Below, piece after piece: positions 56,094-64,000 of a DNA stretch of 64,000 nt. The stretch spans positions 124,001-188,000 of the forward strand of contig NZ_JAKNRW010000003.1 of assembly GCF_023072615.1 (NCBI RefSeq). The letters are read 5' to 3'. This DNA is from Pseudomonas violetae (GTDB lineage Bacteria > Pseudomonadota > Gammaproteobacteria > Pseudomonadales > Pseudomonadaceae). Every line of letters begins with the position of its first letter. Positions within the stretch are counted from its first letter, which is position 1. Under the pieces are notes generated by a model, which saw only the letters and a program-made list of their open reading frames with translations, did not search any database and had not been told where the DNA came from. The translations under genes and the position numbers were made by a program.

Positions 56094-57353
56094 TTACAAC
56101 AGGCTGATCGGGTAGCTGACGATCACCCGGTTTTCATCGAACTCATTATTGCTGTAGTCCCGGCGCATGCTTGAGTTACGCCATTTGACGTTCAGATCCT
56201 TCAGCGCACCGCTCTGCACGGTGTAGCCCAGTTCGCTTTCGCGCCCCCATTCCTTGCCATCCGTTATCGTACCGGTGTGAACGTTGCTGCCCCTGATGTA
56301 GCGGTTCATCAAAGTCAGCCCGGGAACACCGATGGCGACGAAGTTGTAGTCGTGGCGCAATTGCCAGGATTTTTCCTGGGCATTGTCGTAGCTCGAGTTG
56401 TAGCTGTCGTTGGCCAACGTACCGCCGCTGGTGCCGTTGACCCGCATCCAGGGACTGTCACCGGTGAGTTTCTGCAGGCCAACGTAGAAGGTATTGCCGC
56501 CATATTTCGCCGAGAGCAGGCCGGACCAGGTCTTGTTCTCCAGCTCGCCGGCGCGAGCCCTGCCATCGTCTTTACCGTAGAAAAAGCCGAGGTTGGCGCC
56601 CAGGGTCCAGTCGCCGAGGGGCTGGCTATGGATCACATTGACGAACTGCTGGCTGTAGATGTCCTTCAACTCGGCGTTCCACAGCGCCAGCTGGGTGCGT
56701 TTATCGTTGAAAACATATTCGCCGCCCTGGAAGTTGAATCTATCCGAAGTAAAGGCCGGCTTCCCGGTCATCGACAGGTCGCTCATGCTGCTGTCGTCCC
56801 GCGGGCTATTGGCGCGGAACTGGCCGCCGTACAGCGTAAGTCCGGCCAGCTCCCTGGAAGTGATCTGGCCGCCACGAAAGGTTTGGGGAAGAGATCGGCC
56901 GTCGTCCGAGCGCAGGATCGGCAGCACCGGCATCCATTCGCCGACCTTCACTTCGGTTTGCGCCAGCTTCGCCTTGAACGCCACATTGGTGCGACCGAAG
57001 TTGTCAGCCGGACGGCCGTTGTGATCCAGCGGCAACAACTGTGTCCCACCGGAACCCTTGCCGCCGTCGAGCTTTACCGAGTAACCCCCCAGCACATCCA
57101 TGCCAAACCCGACGGTACCTTGGGTGAACCCGGACCTGGCATCCAGGATGAAGCTCTGCGTCCACTCTTCAGCCTTACCCTGCGCTTTGGTCGGGTTGGT
57201 GAAGTTGCGGTTGATGTAGAAATTGCGCAGGTTCAGGTTGACCTTGGCGCCTTCGACGAAACCCGCTTCCTCGGCGGTCGCGGTGCTAGCCGTTGCGGCC
57301 AGGGCGACGGCGACCAGGCTGGGGAACAAGTATTGCGCAGTGGAAGGCGTCAT
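56094..57353 (-). CDS. OprD-family outer membrane porin for aromatic acids (PcaP/OpdK-like)
   Basis: A 419-residue porin: signal peptide ending near TASTATA-EEAG, then an 18-strand OprD-type barrel (GFVEGAKVNLNLRNFYINRNF, QGTVGFGMDVLGGYSVKLDG, and a terminal VIVSYPISLL ending in a hydrophobic strand with Leu). OprD-family members are specific for carboxylates. Its promoter carries a PcaR box identical over 18 bases to one before pcaR, so it should serve uptake of protocatechuate or 4-hydroxybenzoate. ATG 57353 is chosen by the signal peptide; an upstream frame exists. Confidence 0.87.
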   Translation of the reverse strand: MTPSTAQYLFPSLVAVALAATASTATAEEAGFVEGAKVNLNLRNFYINRNFTNPTKAQGKAEEWTQSFILDARSGFTQGTVGFGMDVLGGYSVKLDGGKGSGGTQLLPLDHNGRPADNFGRTNVAFKAKLAQTEVKVGEWMPVLPILRSDDGRSLPQTFRGGQITSRELAGLTLYGGQFRANSPRDDSSMSDLSMTGKPAFTSDRFNFQGGEYVFNDKRTQLALWNAELKDIYSQQFVNVIHSQPLGDWTLGANLGFFYGKDDGRARAGELENKTWSGLLSAKYGGNTFYVGLQKLTGDSPWMRVNGTSGGTLANDSYNSSYDNAQEKSWQLRHDYNFVAIGVPGLTLMNRYIRGSNVHTGTITDGKEWGRESELGYTVQSGALKDLNVKWRNSSMRRDYSNNEFDENRVIVSYPISLL

Positions 57354-57563
57354 GGGCTCGGGTCTCTCTAATTCTTTGGGATGCAACGGGGGGATGCCGC
57401 AGCTTGAGGCTGCAGTTGAAGATGCAAATGGGGGGGTAGCGGAACGGAATCAGCCGGACAGGGTAGGGCGGTGGGACATGGTCGAACCTGGAGGTTATTG
57501 GTGTTGTGAGGCGAATGGTGCGGGGAATGTACTAGATGGTTCAATCGGTGATAGAGAGTTTTG

Positions 57564-57581
57564 GGCGATTATCGAACCATA
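57564..57581 (-). promoter_or_regulatory. PcaR-type box before the porin gene
   Basis: On the minus strand ATGGTTCGATAATCGCCC, identical over 18 bases to 45161-45178 before pcaR. No second box at 19 bp was found; CGATTGAAC farther downstream on the minus strand is only a partial match. Confidence 0.7.
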
Positions 57582-57583
57582 AG

Positions 57584-57659
57584 ATCAAAAGATCGCAGCC
57601 TGTGGCAGTTACAGGAATCTGTGCCGGTAGGAGCTGCCGAAGGCTGCGACCTTCTGATC
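57584..57659. repeat. Dispersed intergenic repeat, inverted pair
   Basis: GATCAAAAGATCGCAGCCTG and, inverted, GAAGGCTGCGACCTTCTGAT lie about 30 bp apart. Same family as the copies at 41246 and 47602. Confidence 0.65.
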
Positions 57660-57671
57660 CTGAGCCCTAAT

Positions 57672-57697
57672 AAAAAGCCCACCTATAAGGTGGGCTT
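57672..57697 (-). terminator. Intrinsic terminator of emhABC
   Basis: AAGCCCACCT-ATA-AGGTGGGCTT, perfect 10-bp stem with T run on the minus strand, 21 bp after the emhC stop codon. Confidence 0.92.
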
Positions 57698-57717
57698 CGA
57701 TGTTGCAACAAGCGCTA

Positions 57718-59178
57718 TCAGAACAACTTCAGCTTCGGCGCTTCTTCCTTTACCGGCTCGTTCTGCGCAGTTTGCGCATTCCAGCCACCACCCAGTGCCT
57801 TGTACAGATTCACCGCGCTGACCAACTGCGCGAGACGGTCAGTGATCAGCACCTGTTGGGCACTGAACAACTGACGCTGGGCATCGAGGAAGGTCAGGTT
57901 GCTGTCGACGCCAATGCGATAACGACGCTCAGCCAGACGGTAGTAGTCTTGGTTGGCGGTGACGAAATCACGCTGTGCTTGCAACTGTTGGGTGTAGGTC
58001 TGGCGTGCGGCCAGGCCGTCGGCGACTTCCTGGAAGGCCGTTTGAATGGACTTCTCGTAGTTCGCCACGCCGATGTCTTTCTGGATTTTCGAATAATCCA
58101 GGCTGGCACGCAGGCTGCCGGCGTTGAAAATCGGCAGGTTGATCTGCGGCTGGAACAACCAGGTGCCCGAGCCCCCCTTGAACAGGCCGGACAGGTCCGG
58201 GCTCAGGGATCCGGCGTTGGCGGTCAGGCTGATGCTGGGGAAGAACGCCGCCCGTGCGGCGCCAATGTTGGCATTGGCGGCTTTGAGGTTGCGCTCGGCC
58301 TGGAGGATATCCGGGCGCCGTTGCAGCAAGTCCGACGGCAGGCCCGGCGGTACATCACTCAGCAAGTCGTCAGCCAGAGGCCGCGTGGGCTTCAGGTTCG
58401 CCGGGAGCCCGGTACCGAGCAGCAGCACCAGGCTGTTTTCATCCTGGGCGACCAGGCGGGTGTACTTGGCCCGTTGCGCCCGGGCGTTTTCCACCGAGGT
58501 GCGCGACTGGGCCAGGTCCAGTGCCGAGGCTACGCCCACTTCGTTGCTGCGCGAGGTGAGCTTATAGCTCTCCTCGAACGCACCGAGGGTGTCCTGGGTC
58601 AGCTTGAGCAGTTCCTTGTCGGCTTGCCAAGTGAGGTAGGCGTTGGCCACGTTGGCCACCAGGCTGATCTGCGTGCTGCGACGACCTTCTTCTGTGGCGA
58701 AGTACTGTTGCAGGGCTTCTTCGCTCAGGCTGCGAACCCGACCAAACAGGTCGAGTTCATAAGCGCTGATGCCGACGGTAGCGGAGTAGGAACTGGTGAT
58801 CCCTGCCTCGCCGGTTTGCGAAGCGTTGGCTGGAACACGCTGGCGGCTGCCAGTGCCGTTCGCCGACACCGCCGGGAACAGGTCCGCACGCTGGATGCGG
58901 TACTGCGCGGCAAAGGCGTCGATGTTCAACGCGGCGACTCGCAGGTCACGGTTGTTTTCCAGGGCCACCTGGATCAGCTGTTGCAGGACCGGGTCATGGA
59001 AAAACTGCTTCCAGCCCTGTTCTGCCGCGGCCTGACCAGGCGCCTGGGCCGGCGAATATGCCGGTCCTTGCGGATACTGGCTCGCCACCGGTGCTTCAGG
59101 CTGCTGATAATCGGGTATCAGCGAGCAGCCACCGAGGACGAACGCGGCGACCGCTAGGGAGAGTAGCGACTTGCTCAT
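57718..59178 (-). CDS. emhC: RND efflux outer membrane channel (TtgC/OprM/EmhC type)
   Basis: A 486-residue TolC-like outer membrane lipoprotein: signal with VLGGC (lipid Cys18), two OEP repeats (about 60-265 and 270-460) of helical hairpins (e.g. [23 protein letters not shown]). It opens the tripartite pump to the outside. Its start overlaps emhB by 4 bp. Confidence 0.93.
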   Translation of the reverse strand: MSKSLLSLAVAAFVLGGCSLIPDYQQPEAPVASQYPQGPAYSPAQAPGQAAAEQGWKQFFHDPVLQQLIQVALENNRDLRVAALNIDAFAAQYRIQRADLFPAVSANGTGSRQRVPANASQTGEAGITSSYSATVGISAYELDLFGRVRSLSEEALQQYFATEEGRRSTQISLVANVANAYLTWQADKELLKLTQDTLGAFEESYKLTSRSNEVGVASALDLAQSRTSVENARAQRAKYTRLVAQDENSLVLLLGTGLPANLKPTRPLADDLLSDVPPGLPSDLLQRRPDILQAERNLKAANANIGAARAAFFPSISLTANAGSLSPDLSGLFKGGSGTWLFQPQINLPIFNAGSLRASLDYSKIQKDIGVANYEKSIQTAFQEVADGLAARQTYTQQLQAQRDFVTANQDYYRLAERRYRIGVDSNLTFLDAQRQLFSAQQVLITDRLAQLVSAVNLYKALGGGWNAQTAQNEPVKEEAPKLKLF

Positions 59179-62100
59179 TGGCCAGCCTCTTTAGGAGTTT
59201 CAGTGGTGTCATCCTGGTCGGTTTTTTTCCGCTGACCAATGGACGACACGGTAACGAAGAACAGTGGGACCCAGAAGATTGCCAGGACTGTGGCCGTGAT
59301 CATACCGCCAATAACGCCCGTACCGATTGCATGCTGGCTACCCGAACCGGCACCGGTGGAAATCGCCAGGGGCACCACGCCCAGGACGAAGGCCAGCGAG
59401 GTCATGATGATCGGGCGCAGACGCATGCGGCAGGCTTCGATCGCTGCCTCGCGCAGGCTCTTGCCCTGCTCGTGCAGTTCCTTGGCGAACTCGACGATCA
59501 GGATGGCGTTTTTCGCCGCCAGGCCGATAGTCGTCAACAGGCCCACCTGGAAGTAAACGTCGTTGGACAGGCCACGCAGGCTGGTCGCCAGCAGTGCCCC
59601 GATGATCCCCAAAGGTACCACCAGCATTACCGCAATCGGAATCGACCAGCTTTCGTACAGCGCTGCCAGACACAGGAACACCATCAGCAGCGACAACGCG
59701 TATAGCGCCGGAGCCTGCGAGCCGGACAGGCGTTCCTCGTACGACAGTCCGGTCCAGGAAATACCCACACCCGCCGGCAGTTTCTTGGCCAGTGCTTCGA
59801 CTTCGGCCATGGCCTCACCGGTGGAGTAACCGGGGGCTGGGGCTCCGAGAATCTCCATCGCCTCTACACCGTTGTATCGCGACAGCTTGGGTGCGCCGTA
59901 GATCCACTGACCCTTGGCGAAGGCCGAGAAGGGCACCATGGTTCCTTCGGCGTTACGCACGAACCATTTCTTGATGTCTTCCGGGCTCATTCGCGAATCG
60001 GGCTGGCCTTGCACGTACACCTTCTTCACCCGACCGCGGTCGATGAAGTCGTTGACGTAGCTACTGCCCAAGGCAATCGATAGGGTGGAGTTGATGTCGC
60101 TGAGCGTGAGGCCCAGGGCCCTGGCCTTCTCGTCATCGATTTCCAACTGGTATTGCGGTTCGTCGTTCAGGCCGTTAGGACGCACCTGCGACAGCACTTT
60201 GCTCTGCGCTGCCATGCCGAGGAACTGGTTGCGCGCTTCCATCAGTTTTTCGTGACCGATACCGGCACGGTCCTGGAGGAATACGTCGAAGCCCGTAGCG
60301 TTGCCCAACTCCAGTACCGCGGGTGGCGCGAACGCGAACACCATGGCATCACGGAACGAGAAGAAGTGCTTTTGGGCCCGAGCGGCCAGGTTGAATACGC
60401 TGTTATCGGCGTTACGCTGGTCCCAGGGTTTAAGCATGATAAAGGCCATGCCCGAACTCTGGCCCCGTCCGGCGAAGTTGAAGCCGTTCACGGTAAACAC
60501 CGAGGCCACCGCATCGCCTTCACCGCCGTCCTGGGTCGGACGCAGCAGGAATTCGCGCATTTCGTCGATCACCACCTGGGTCCGCTGGGCGCTGGAGCCG
60601 GCCGGGGTCTGCACTTGGGCGAAAAGTACGCCCTGGTCTTCTTCCGGAAGGAACGCCGTGGGAATGCGGGTGAACAACCAGATCATGCCGACTACGATGA
60701 TGACGTAGGCCAGCAGGTACGGGGCCTTGTGCGTGAGCATGTTGCCAACGCCGCGCTCGTAGCTTTTGACGCCGCGGTCGAAGCTGCGGTTGAACCAGCC
60801 AAAGAAGCCGCGTTTCGGAGTGCCGTGCTCGCCTTTCGGAATTGCCTTGAGCATGGTTGCGCAAAGCGCCGGAGTGAAAATCAGGGCGACCAGTACCGAC
60901 AGGGCCATGGCCGATACAATAGTGATCGAGAACTGCTTGTAGATCACCCCGGTAGAGCCGCTGAAGAACGCCATCGGCAGCAGTACCGCAGAGAGCACCA
61001 GGGCGATACCGACCAGTGCACCCTGGATCTGCCCCATGGATTTCTTGGTGGCCTCCTTGGGTGACAGGCCTTCTTCACTCATGACCCGTTCGACGTTTTC
61101 CACCACGACGATGGCATCGTCCACCAGCAAGCCGATGGCCAGCACCATGCCGAACATGGTCAGGGTGTTGATGCTGAAACCGAACGCCGCGAGAATCCCG
61201 AAAGTACCCAGCAGTACCACCGGCACAGTCATTGTAGTGATGACGGTGGCGCGGAAATTCTGCAGGAACAGGAACATTACCAGGAACACCAGCACAATTG
61301 CTTCGACCAGGGTTTCAACCACACCCTTGATCGATTCGGTCACCACCGGGGTCGTGTCGTACGGGAACACCACTTCCATTCCTTGGGGGAAGAAAGGCTT
61401 GAGCGTATCGATGGTGTTGCGCAGTGCCTTTGCGGTGTCCAGAGCGTTGGCACCGTTGGCGAGTTTCACCGCCAGGCCGGAGGCCGGCGCGCCGTTGAAC
61501 TGGGCGTTGATGCTGTAGTTTTCACCGCCGAGGCCGACAGTGGCGACATCGGACAGGCGCACTTGGGAACCGTCCTGGTTGACCTTGAGCAAGATCTTGT
61601 TGAATTGCTCGGCGGTCTGCAGGCGGGTTTTGCCGATGATGGTCGCGTTCAACTGCTGGTCAGGCGCAGCTGGCAAGCCGCCCAGTTGGCCAGAGGACAC
61701 CTGGACGTTCTGCGCCGCGATGGCGGCCTTCACGTCCACTGGGGTCAGGCTGAAGTTATTCAACTTGGCCGGATCGAGCCAGACCCGCATCGCATACTGG
61801 GAACCGAAGACCTGGAAGTCACCGACACCGGCGGTCCGCGAGATCGGATCCTGCATGTTCGACACGATATAGTTAGACAGGTCGTCCTTGGTCATGCTGC
61901 CGTCGCGCGACACCACACCGATCACCAACAGGAAGTTTTTGACCGCCTTGGTCACGCGGATTCCCTGTTGCTGCACTTCTTGCGGCAGCAGCGGGGTGGC
62001 CAGGTTCAGCTTGTTCTGCACCTGGACCTGCGCGGTATCGGAGTTTGTGCCCTGCTCGAAGGTCGCGGTAATGGTCATGCTGCCGTCGGAGTTACTTTCC

Positions 62101-62339
62101 GAGGATACATAACGCAGGTTATCGATACCGTTGAGCTGTTGCTCGATCACCTGGACCACGGTGTCCTGCACGGTTTGCGCGGACGCACCTGGGTAGGCCA
62201 CGGAGATGGCGATCGCCGGAGGGGCAATGCTCGGGTATTGGTTGATCGGCAGTTTGAGGATCGATAGAGCCCCGACCAGCATGATCACCAGGGCAATTAC
62301 CCAAGCGAAAATCGGACGGTCGATAAAAAATTTCGACAT
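59175..62339 (-). CDS. emhB: RND efflux inner membrane pump (TtgB/MexB/EmhB type)
   Basis: A 1054-residue HAE1 RND transporter. Twelve helices; proton-relay Asp pair in [17 protein letters not shown] and the Lys in [17 protein letters not shown]-terminal [18 protein letters not shown] is typical. Exports solvents, dyes and antibiotics such as chloramphenicol and tetracycline in homologues. Only 3 bp separate it from emhA. Confidence 0.95.
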   Translation of the reverse strand: MSKFFIDRPIFAWVIALVIMLVGALSILKLPINQYPSIAPPAIAISVAYPGASAQTVQDTVVQVIEQQLNGIDNLRYVSSESNSDGSMTITATFEQGTNSDTAQVQVQNKLNLATPLLPQEVQQQGIRVTKAVKNFLLVIGVVSRDGSMTKDDLSNYIVSNMQDPISRTAGVGDFQVFGSQYAMRVWLDPAKLNNFSLTPVDVKAAIAAQNVQVSSGQLGGLPAAPDQQLNATIIGKTRLQTAEQFNKILLKVNQDGSQVRLSDVATVGLGGENYSINAQFNGAPASGLAVKLANGANALDTAKALRNTIDTLKPFFPQGMEVVFPYDTTPVVTESIKGVVETLVEAIVLVFLVMFLFLQNFRATVITTMTVPVVLLGTFGILAAFGFSINTLTMFGMVLAIGLLVDDAIVVVENVERVMSEEGLSPKEATKKSMGQIQGALVGIALVLSAVLLPMAFFSGSTGVIYKQFSITIVSAMALSVLVALIFTPALCATMLKAIPKGEHGTPKRGFFGWFNRSFDRGVKSYERGVGNMLTHKAPYLLAYVIIVVGMIWLFTRIPTAFLPEEDQGVLFAQVQTPAGSSAQRTQVVIDEMREFLLRPTQDGGEGDAVASVFTVNGFNFAGRGQSSGMAFIMLKPWDQRNADNSVFNLAARAQKHFFSFRDAMVFAFAPPAVLELGNATGFDVFLQDRAGIGHEKLMEARNQFLGMAAQSKVLSQVRPNGLNDEPQYQLEIDDEKARALGLTLSDINSTLSIALGSSYVNDFIDRGRVKKVYVQGQPDSRMSPEDIKKWFVRNAEGTMVPFSAFAKGQWIYGAPKLSRYNGVEAMEILGAPAPGYSTGEAMAEVEALAKKLPAGVGISWTGLSYEERLSGSQAPALYALSLLMVFLCLAALYESWSIPIAVMLVVPLGIIGALLATSLRGLSNDVYFQVGLLTTIGLAAKNAILIVEFAKELHEQGKSLREAAIEACRMRLRPIIMTSLAFVLGVVPLAISTGAGSGSQHAIGTGVIGGMITATVLAIFWVPLFFVTVSSIGQRKKTDQDDTTETPKEAGQ

Positions 62340-62342
62340 GAG

Positions 62343-63500
62343 TTACTCCCCTTTGCCGCTGGAGGCCTTGTCAGCTGCCTGTGCGGGGACCGGGTTCTTG
62401 GTGCCTACATTAGTCGCTTCACTGGCTTTTACTTCGACGCCAGGTTTGACGAATTGCAGCCCTTCAGTGATCAGTCGATCGCCAGCCTTCAGGCCGTCTT
62501 CGATCAGCCACTGGCTGCCCACGGTGCGACTGGCCTTGAGCTGGCGCAGCTCGACCTTGTTGTCCGGGCCGACGACCAGTGCGGTCGGCGCGCCTTTGAG
62601 GTCGCGAGTCACGCCTTGCTGGGGGGCCAGGATCGCTGCGCTGTTCACACCGGCCTGCAGCTGGGCGTGCACAAACATGCCTGGCAGCAGGGTGTGGTCA
62701 GGGTTCGGGAACACGGCACGCAAGGTCACGGAGCCGGTGGTCTGGTCGACCGAGACTTCGGAGAACTCGAGCTTGCCATCCAGCTTGTACTGGCTGCCGT
62801 CTTCAAGGGTCAGCTTGACCGCCGCAGCGGTATCACCGGCCTTTTGCAGGCGCCCGCTTTCCAGTTCGCGGCGCAACTCCAGCAGCTCCACGGACGACTG
62901 GGTCACGTCAACATAGATGGGGTCAAGTTGCTGGATAACGGCCATGGCGTCGGTCTGGCCGTTGGTGACCAGGGCGCCTTCGGTCACATTGGAGCGACCG
63001 ATTCGGCCGGTGATAGGCGCGTAGACTTTGGTGTAGCGCACATTGATCTGGGCGGCTTGCAAGGTCGCTTCCGACTGCAGGCGGTTAGCCAGCGCCGTGT
63101 CGTATTCCTGACGGCTCACAGCCTGCTCGTCGACCAGTTGCTTGTAGCGATCGGAAATAGACTTGGTCTGCTGCAGATTGGCTTCGGCACTTTTCAGCGT
63201 TGCTTCATAGACGGCTGGATCGATCTGATACAGCTGCTGGCCGGCCTTGACGTCGCCGCCTTCCTTGAACAGGCGCTTGAGAATGATGCCGTTGACCTGT
63301 GGACGAACCTCTGCGATGCGGAACGCACTGGTCCGGCCCGGGAGCTCGGAAGTCAAGGTAAAGGATTGTGTCTGCAGCGTCACGACGCCGACCTGAGGGG
63401 GTGGTGCGGCGGGGGCCGCCTCTTCCTTTTTACATCCGCTGAGCAGCGATGCAAGGGCGACGGCAGTGACCAGAGCGGTAACAGCTGGCTTGAATTGCAT
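62343..63500 (-). CDS. emhA: RND efflux periplasmic adaptor (TtgA/MexA/EmhA type)
   Basis: A 385-residue membrane-fusion lipoprotein (signal LLSGC, lipid Cys23). Beta-barrel, lipoyl (RPQVNGIILKRLFKEGGDVK) and helical hairpin domains (about 95-170) are visible. First gene of emhABC; divergent from the repressor gene with the operator between. Confidence 0.95.
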   Translation of the reverse strand: MQFKPAVTALVTAVALASLLSGCKKEEAAPAAPPPQVGVVTLQTQSFTLTSELPGRTSAFRIAEVRPQVNGIILKRLFKEGGDVKAGQQLYQIDPAVYEATLKSAEANLQQTKSISDRYKQLVDEQAVSRQEYDTALANRLQSEATLQAAQINVRYTKVYAPITGRIGRSNVTEGALVTNGQTDAMAVIQQLDPIYVDVTQSSVELLELRRELESGRLQKAGDTAAAVKLTLEDGSQYKLDGKLEFSEVSVDQTTGSVTLRAVFPNPDHTLLPGMFVHAQLQAGVNSAAILAPQQGVTRDLKGAPTALVVGPDNKVELRQLKASRTVGSQWLIEDGLKAGDRLITEGLQFVKPGVEVKASEATNVGTKNPVPAQAADKASSGKGE

Positions 63501-63590
63501 GAAAATCCTCGGGTCAGGCGCGCTAGGTGCGCACTAGAAAGTGTGAAAGGTAAAAAATGTGCGCTGAGTGGATAAGTAGCTTGCTAAGGA

Positions 63591-63621
63591 ATATACTTAC
63601 GTTCATGGTTGTTTGTAAATA
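63591..63621. promoter_or_regulatory. TtgR/EmhR operator between emhA and emhR
   Basis: TATACTTACGTTCATGGTTG followed by TTTGTAAATA is almost the P. putida TtgR operator as I recall it. It overlaps the divergent promoters, so the repressor should control both the pump and itself. Confidence 0.85.
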
Positions 63622-63764
63622 CCTTTTGCTGTGTACTCATCCCGTTACAAATACCCCGCAAAGGTTTGAATTGTAGGCCGCAGACGAGTCCCAAGAGCGC
63701 TCGCTGCACTTTTATTCAGCGGATATTCAGATCGCTGAAGCATCCTGATTGAGGTTGTACTGCC

Positions 63765-64000
63765 ATGGTCCGTCGTACCAAAGAGGAAGCCCAGGAAACC
63801 CGTAGCCAGATACTCGAAGCGGCTGAAAAAGCCTTCTACGAGCGGGGTGTGGCGCGCACGACCCTGGCCGACATCGCGACCCTGGCCGGCGTCACTCGCG
63901 GCGCCATCTACTGGCATTTCAGTAACAAGGCCGATGTGGTACAGGCGATGCTCGATACCTTGCACGAGCCACTGGATGACATGGCCAGGGCCAGCGAGAG
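63765..64000 (+). CDS. emhR: TetR-family repressor of the efflux pump, N-terminal part (cut by window end)
   Basis: The first 78 codons are present ([40 protein letters not shown]), giving the complete TetR HTH with recognition helix [10 protein letters not shown]. It is closely like TtgR/EmhR; the ligand domain is outside the window. Binding of flavonoids or antibiotics releases TtgR in P. putida. Confidence 0.93.
   Translation, partial: MVRRTKEEAQETRSQILEAAEKAFYERGVARTTLADIATLAGVTRGAIYWHFSNKADVVQAMLDTLHEPLDDMARASE

Larger units (their letters stand above)
57354..57717. other. Intergenic region between porin and emhC: promoter, repeat and terminator
   Basis: No coding sequence. Contains the PcaR-type box (57567-57575), an inverted GATCGCAGCC-type repeat pair (57584-57659) and the emhC terminator (57672-57697). 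Confidence 0.7.

Overview
The window looks like chromosomal DNA of a fluorescent pseudomonad (Pseudomonas fluorescens group). Gene content and order recall P. aeruginosa blocks I know from memory: quiP to slyB around PA1032-PA1053, bra/liv around PA1070-PA1074, and an hibD-like gene, nbdA and rapA around PA3308-PA3312. The intergenic spaces carry the short inverted REP/REPIN repeats of this group. I see no insertion sequence, prophage, integron, CRISPR array, tRNA or rRNA gene.

Layout. 1-1015 (minus): periplasmic binding protein and the start of a permease of a basic amino-acid ABC importer. 1213-3917 (minus): an MBL-fold exonuclease and an ATP-dependent DNA ligase, half of the four-gene Exo-Lig-Lhr-MPE repair cluster. 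4042-6492: QuiP-like N-terminal-nucleophile acylase. 6751-8471 (minus): operon with two SEC-C metal-binding proteins, an LEA-type lipoprotein and a DUF6231 protein. 8663-11353 (plus): two paralogous OmpA lipoproteins whose leaders can fold over their ribosome binding sites, a small membrane protein and a secreted collagen-like protein. 11446-21888: CopD-like protein, DinG, an agarase-like glycosidase, a serine esterase, a third OmpA lipoprotein with WPFG repeats and a histone-H1-like tail, PdxH, SlyB and NhaA. 22138-27485: PLP enzyme, FAD dehydrogenase, lipoprotein, and a divergent SDR/LysR pair.

27557-32557 (minus) is the branched-chain amino-acid importer livFGMH plus braC. 32909-38144 holds a DUF2288 protein, a beta-hydroxyacid dehydrogenase overlapping the C-terminal end of an MHYT-GGDEF-EAL c-di-GMP protein (NbdA-like), and an MFS carrier. 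38322-44603 holds RapA, small proteins including cytochrome cbb3 subunit CcoM with an ANR-type promoter, and a PiT phosphate transporter.

45258-57353 is a near-complete protocatechuate (beta-ketoadipate) locus: pcaR, pcaK, pcaIJF, pcaHG, pcaT, pcaBDC and a convergent OprD-type porin. Together these import 4-hydroxybenzoate-type substrates, cleave protocatechuate and convert it to succinyl-CoA and acetyl-CoA. PcaR-type boxes lie before pcaR, pcaK, pcaI and the porin gene. 57718-64000 is the solvent/antibiotic RND pump emhABC (ttgABC) with its divergent TetR repressor, cut by the window end.

The least explained features are the covarying SD-masking hairpins of the two OmpA genes, the paired palindromes before braC, the placement of pcaHG inside the pcaIJF operon, and the split Exo-Lig cluster.
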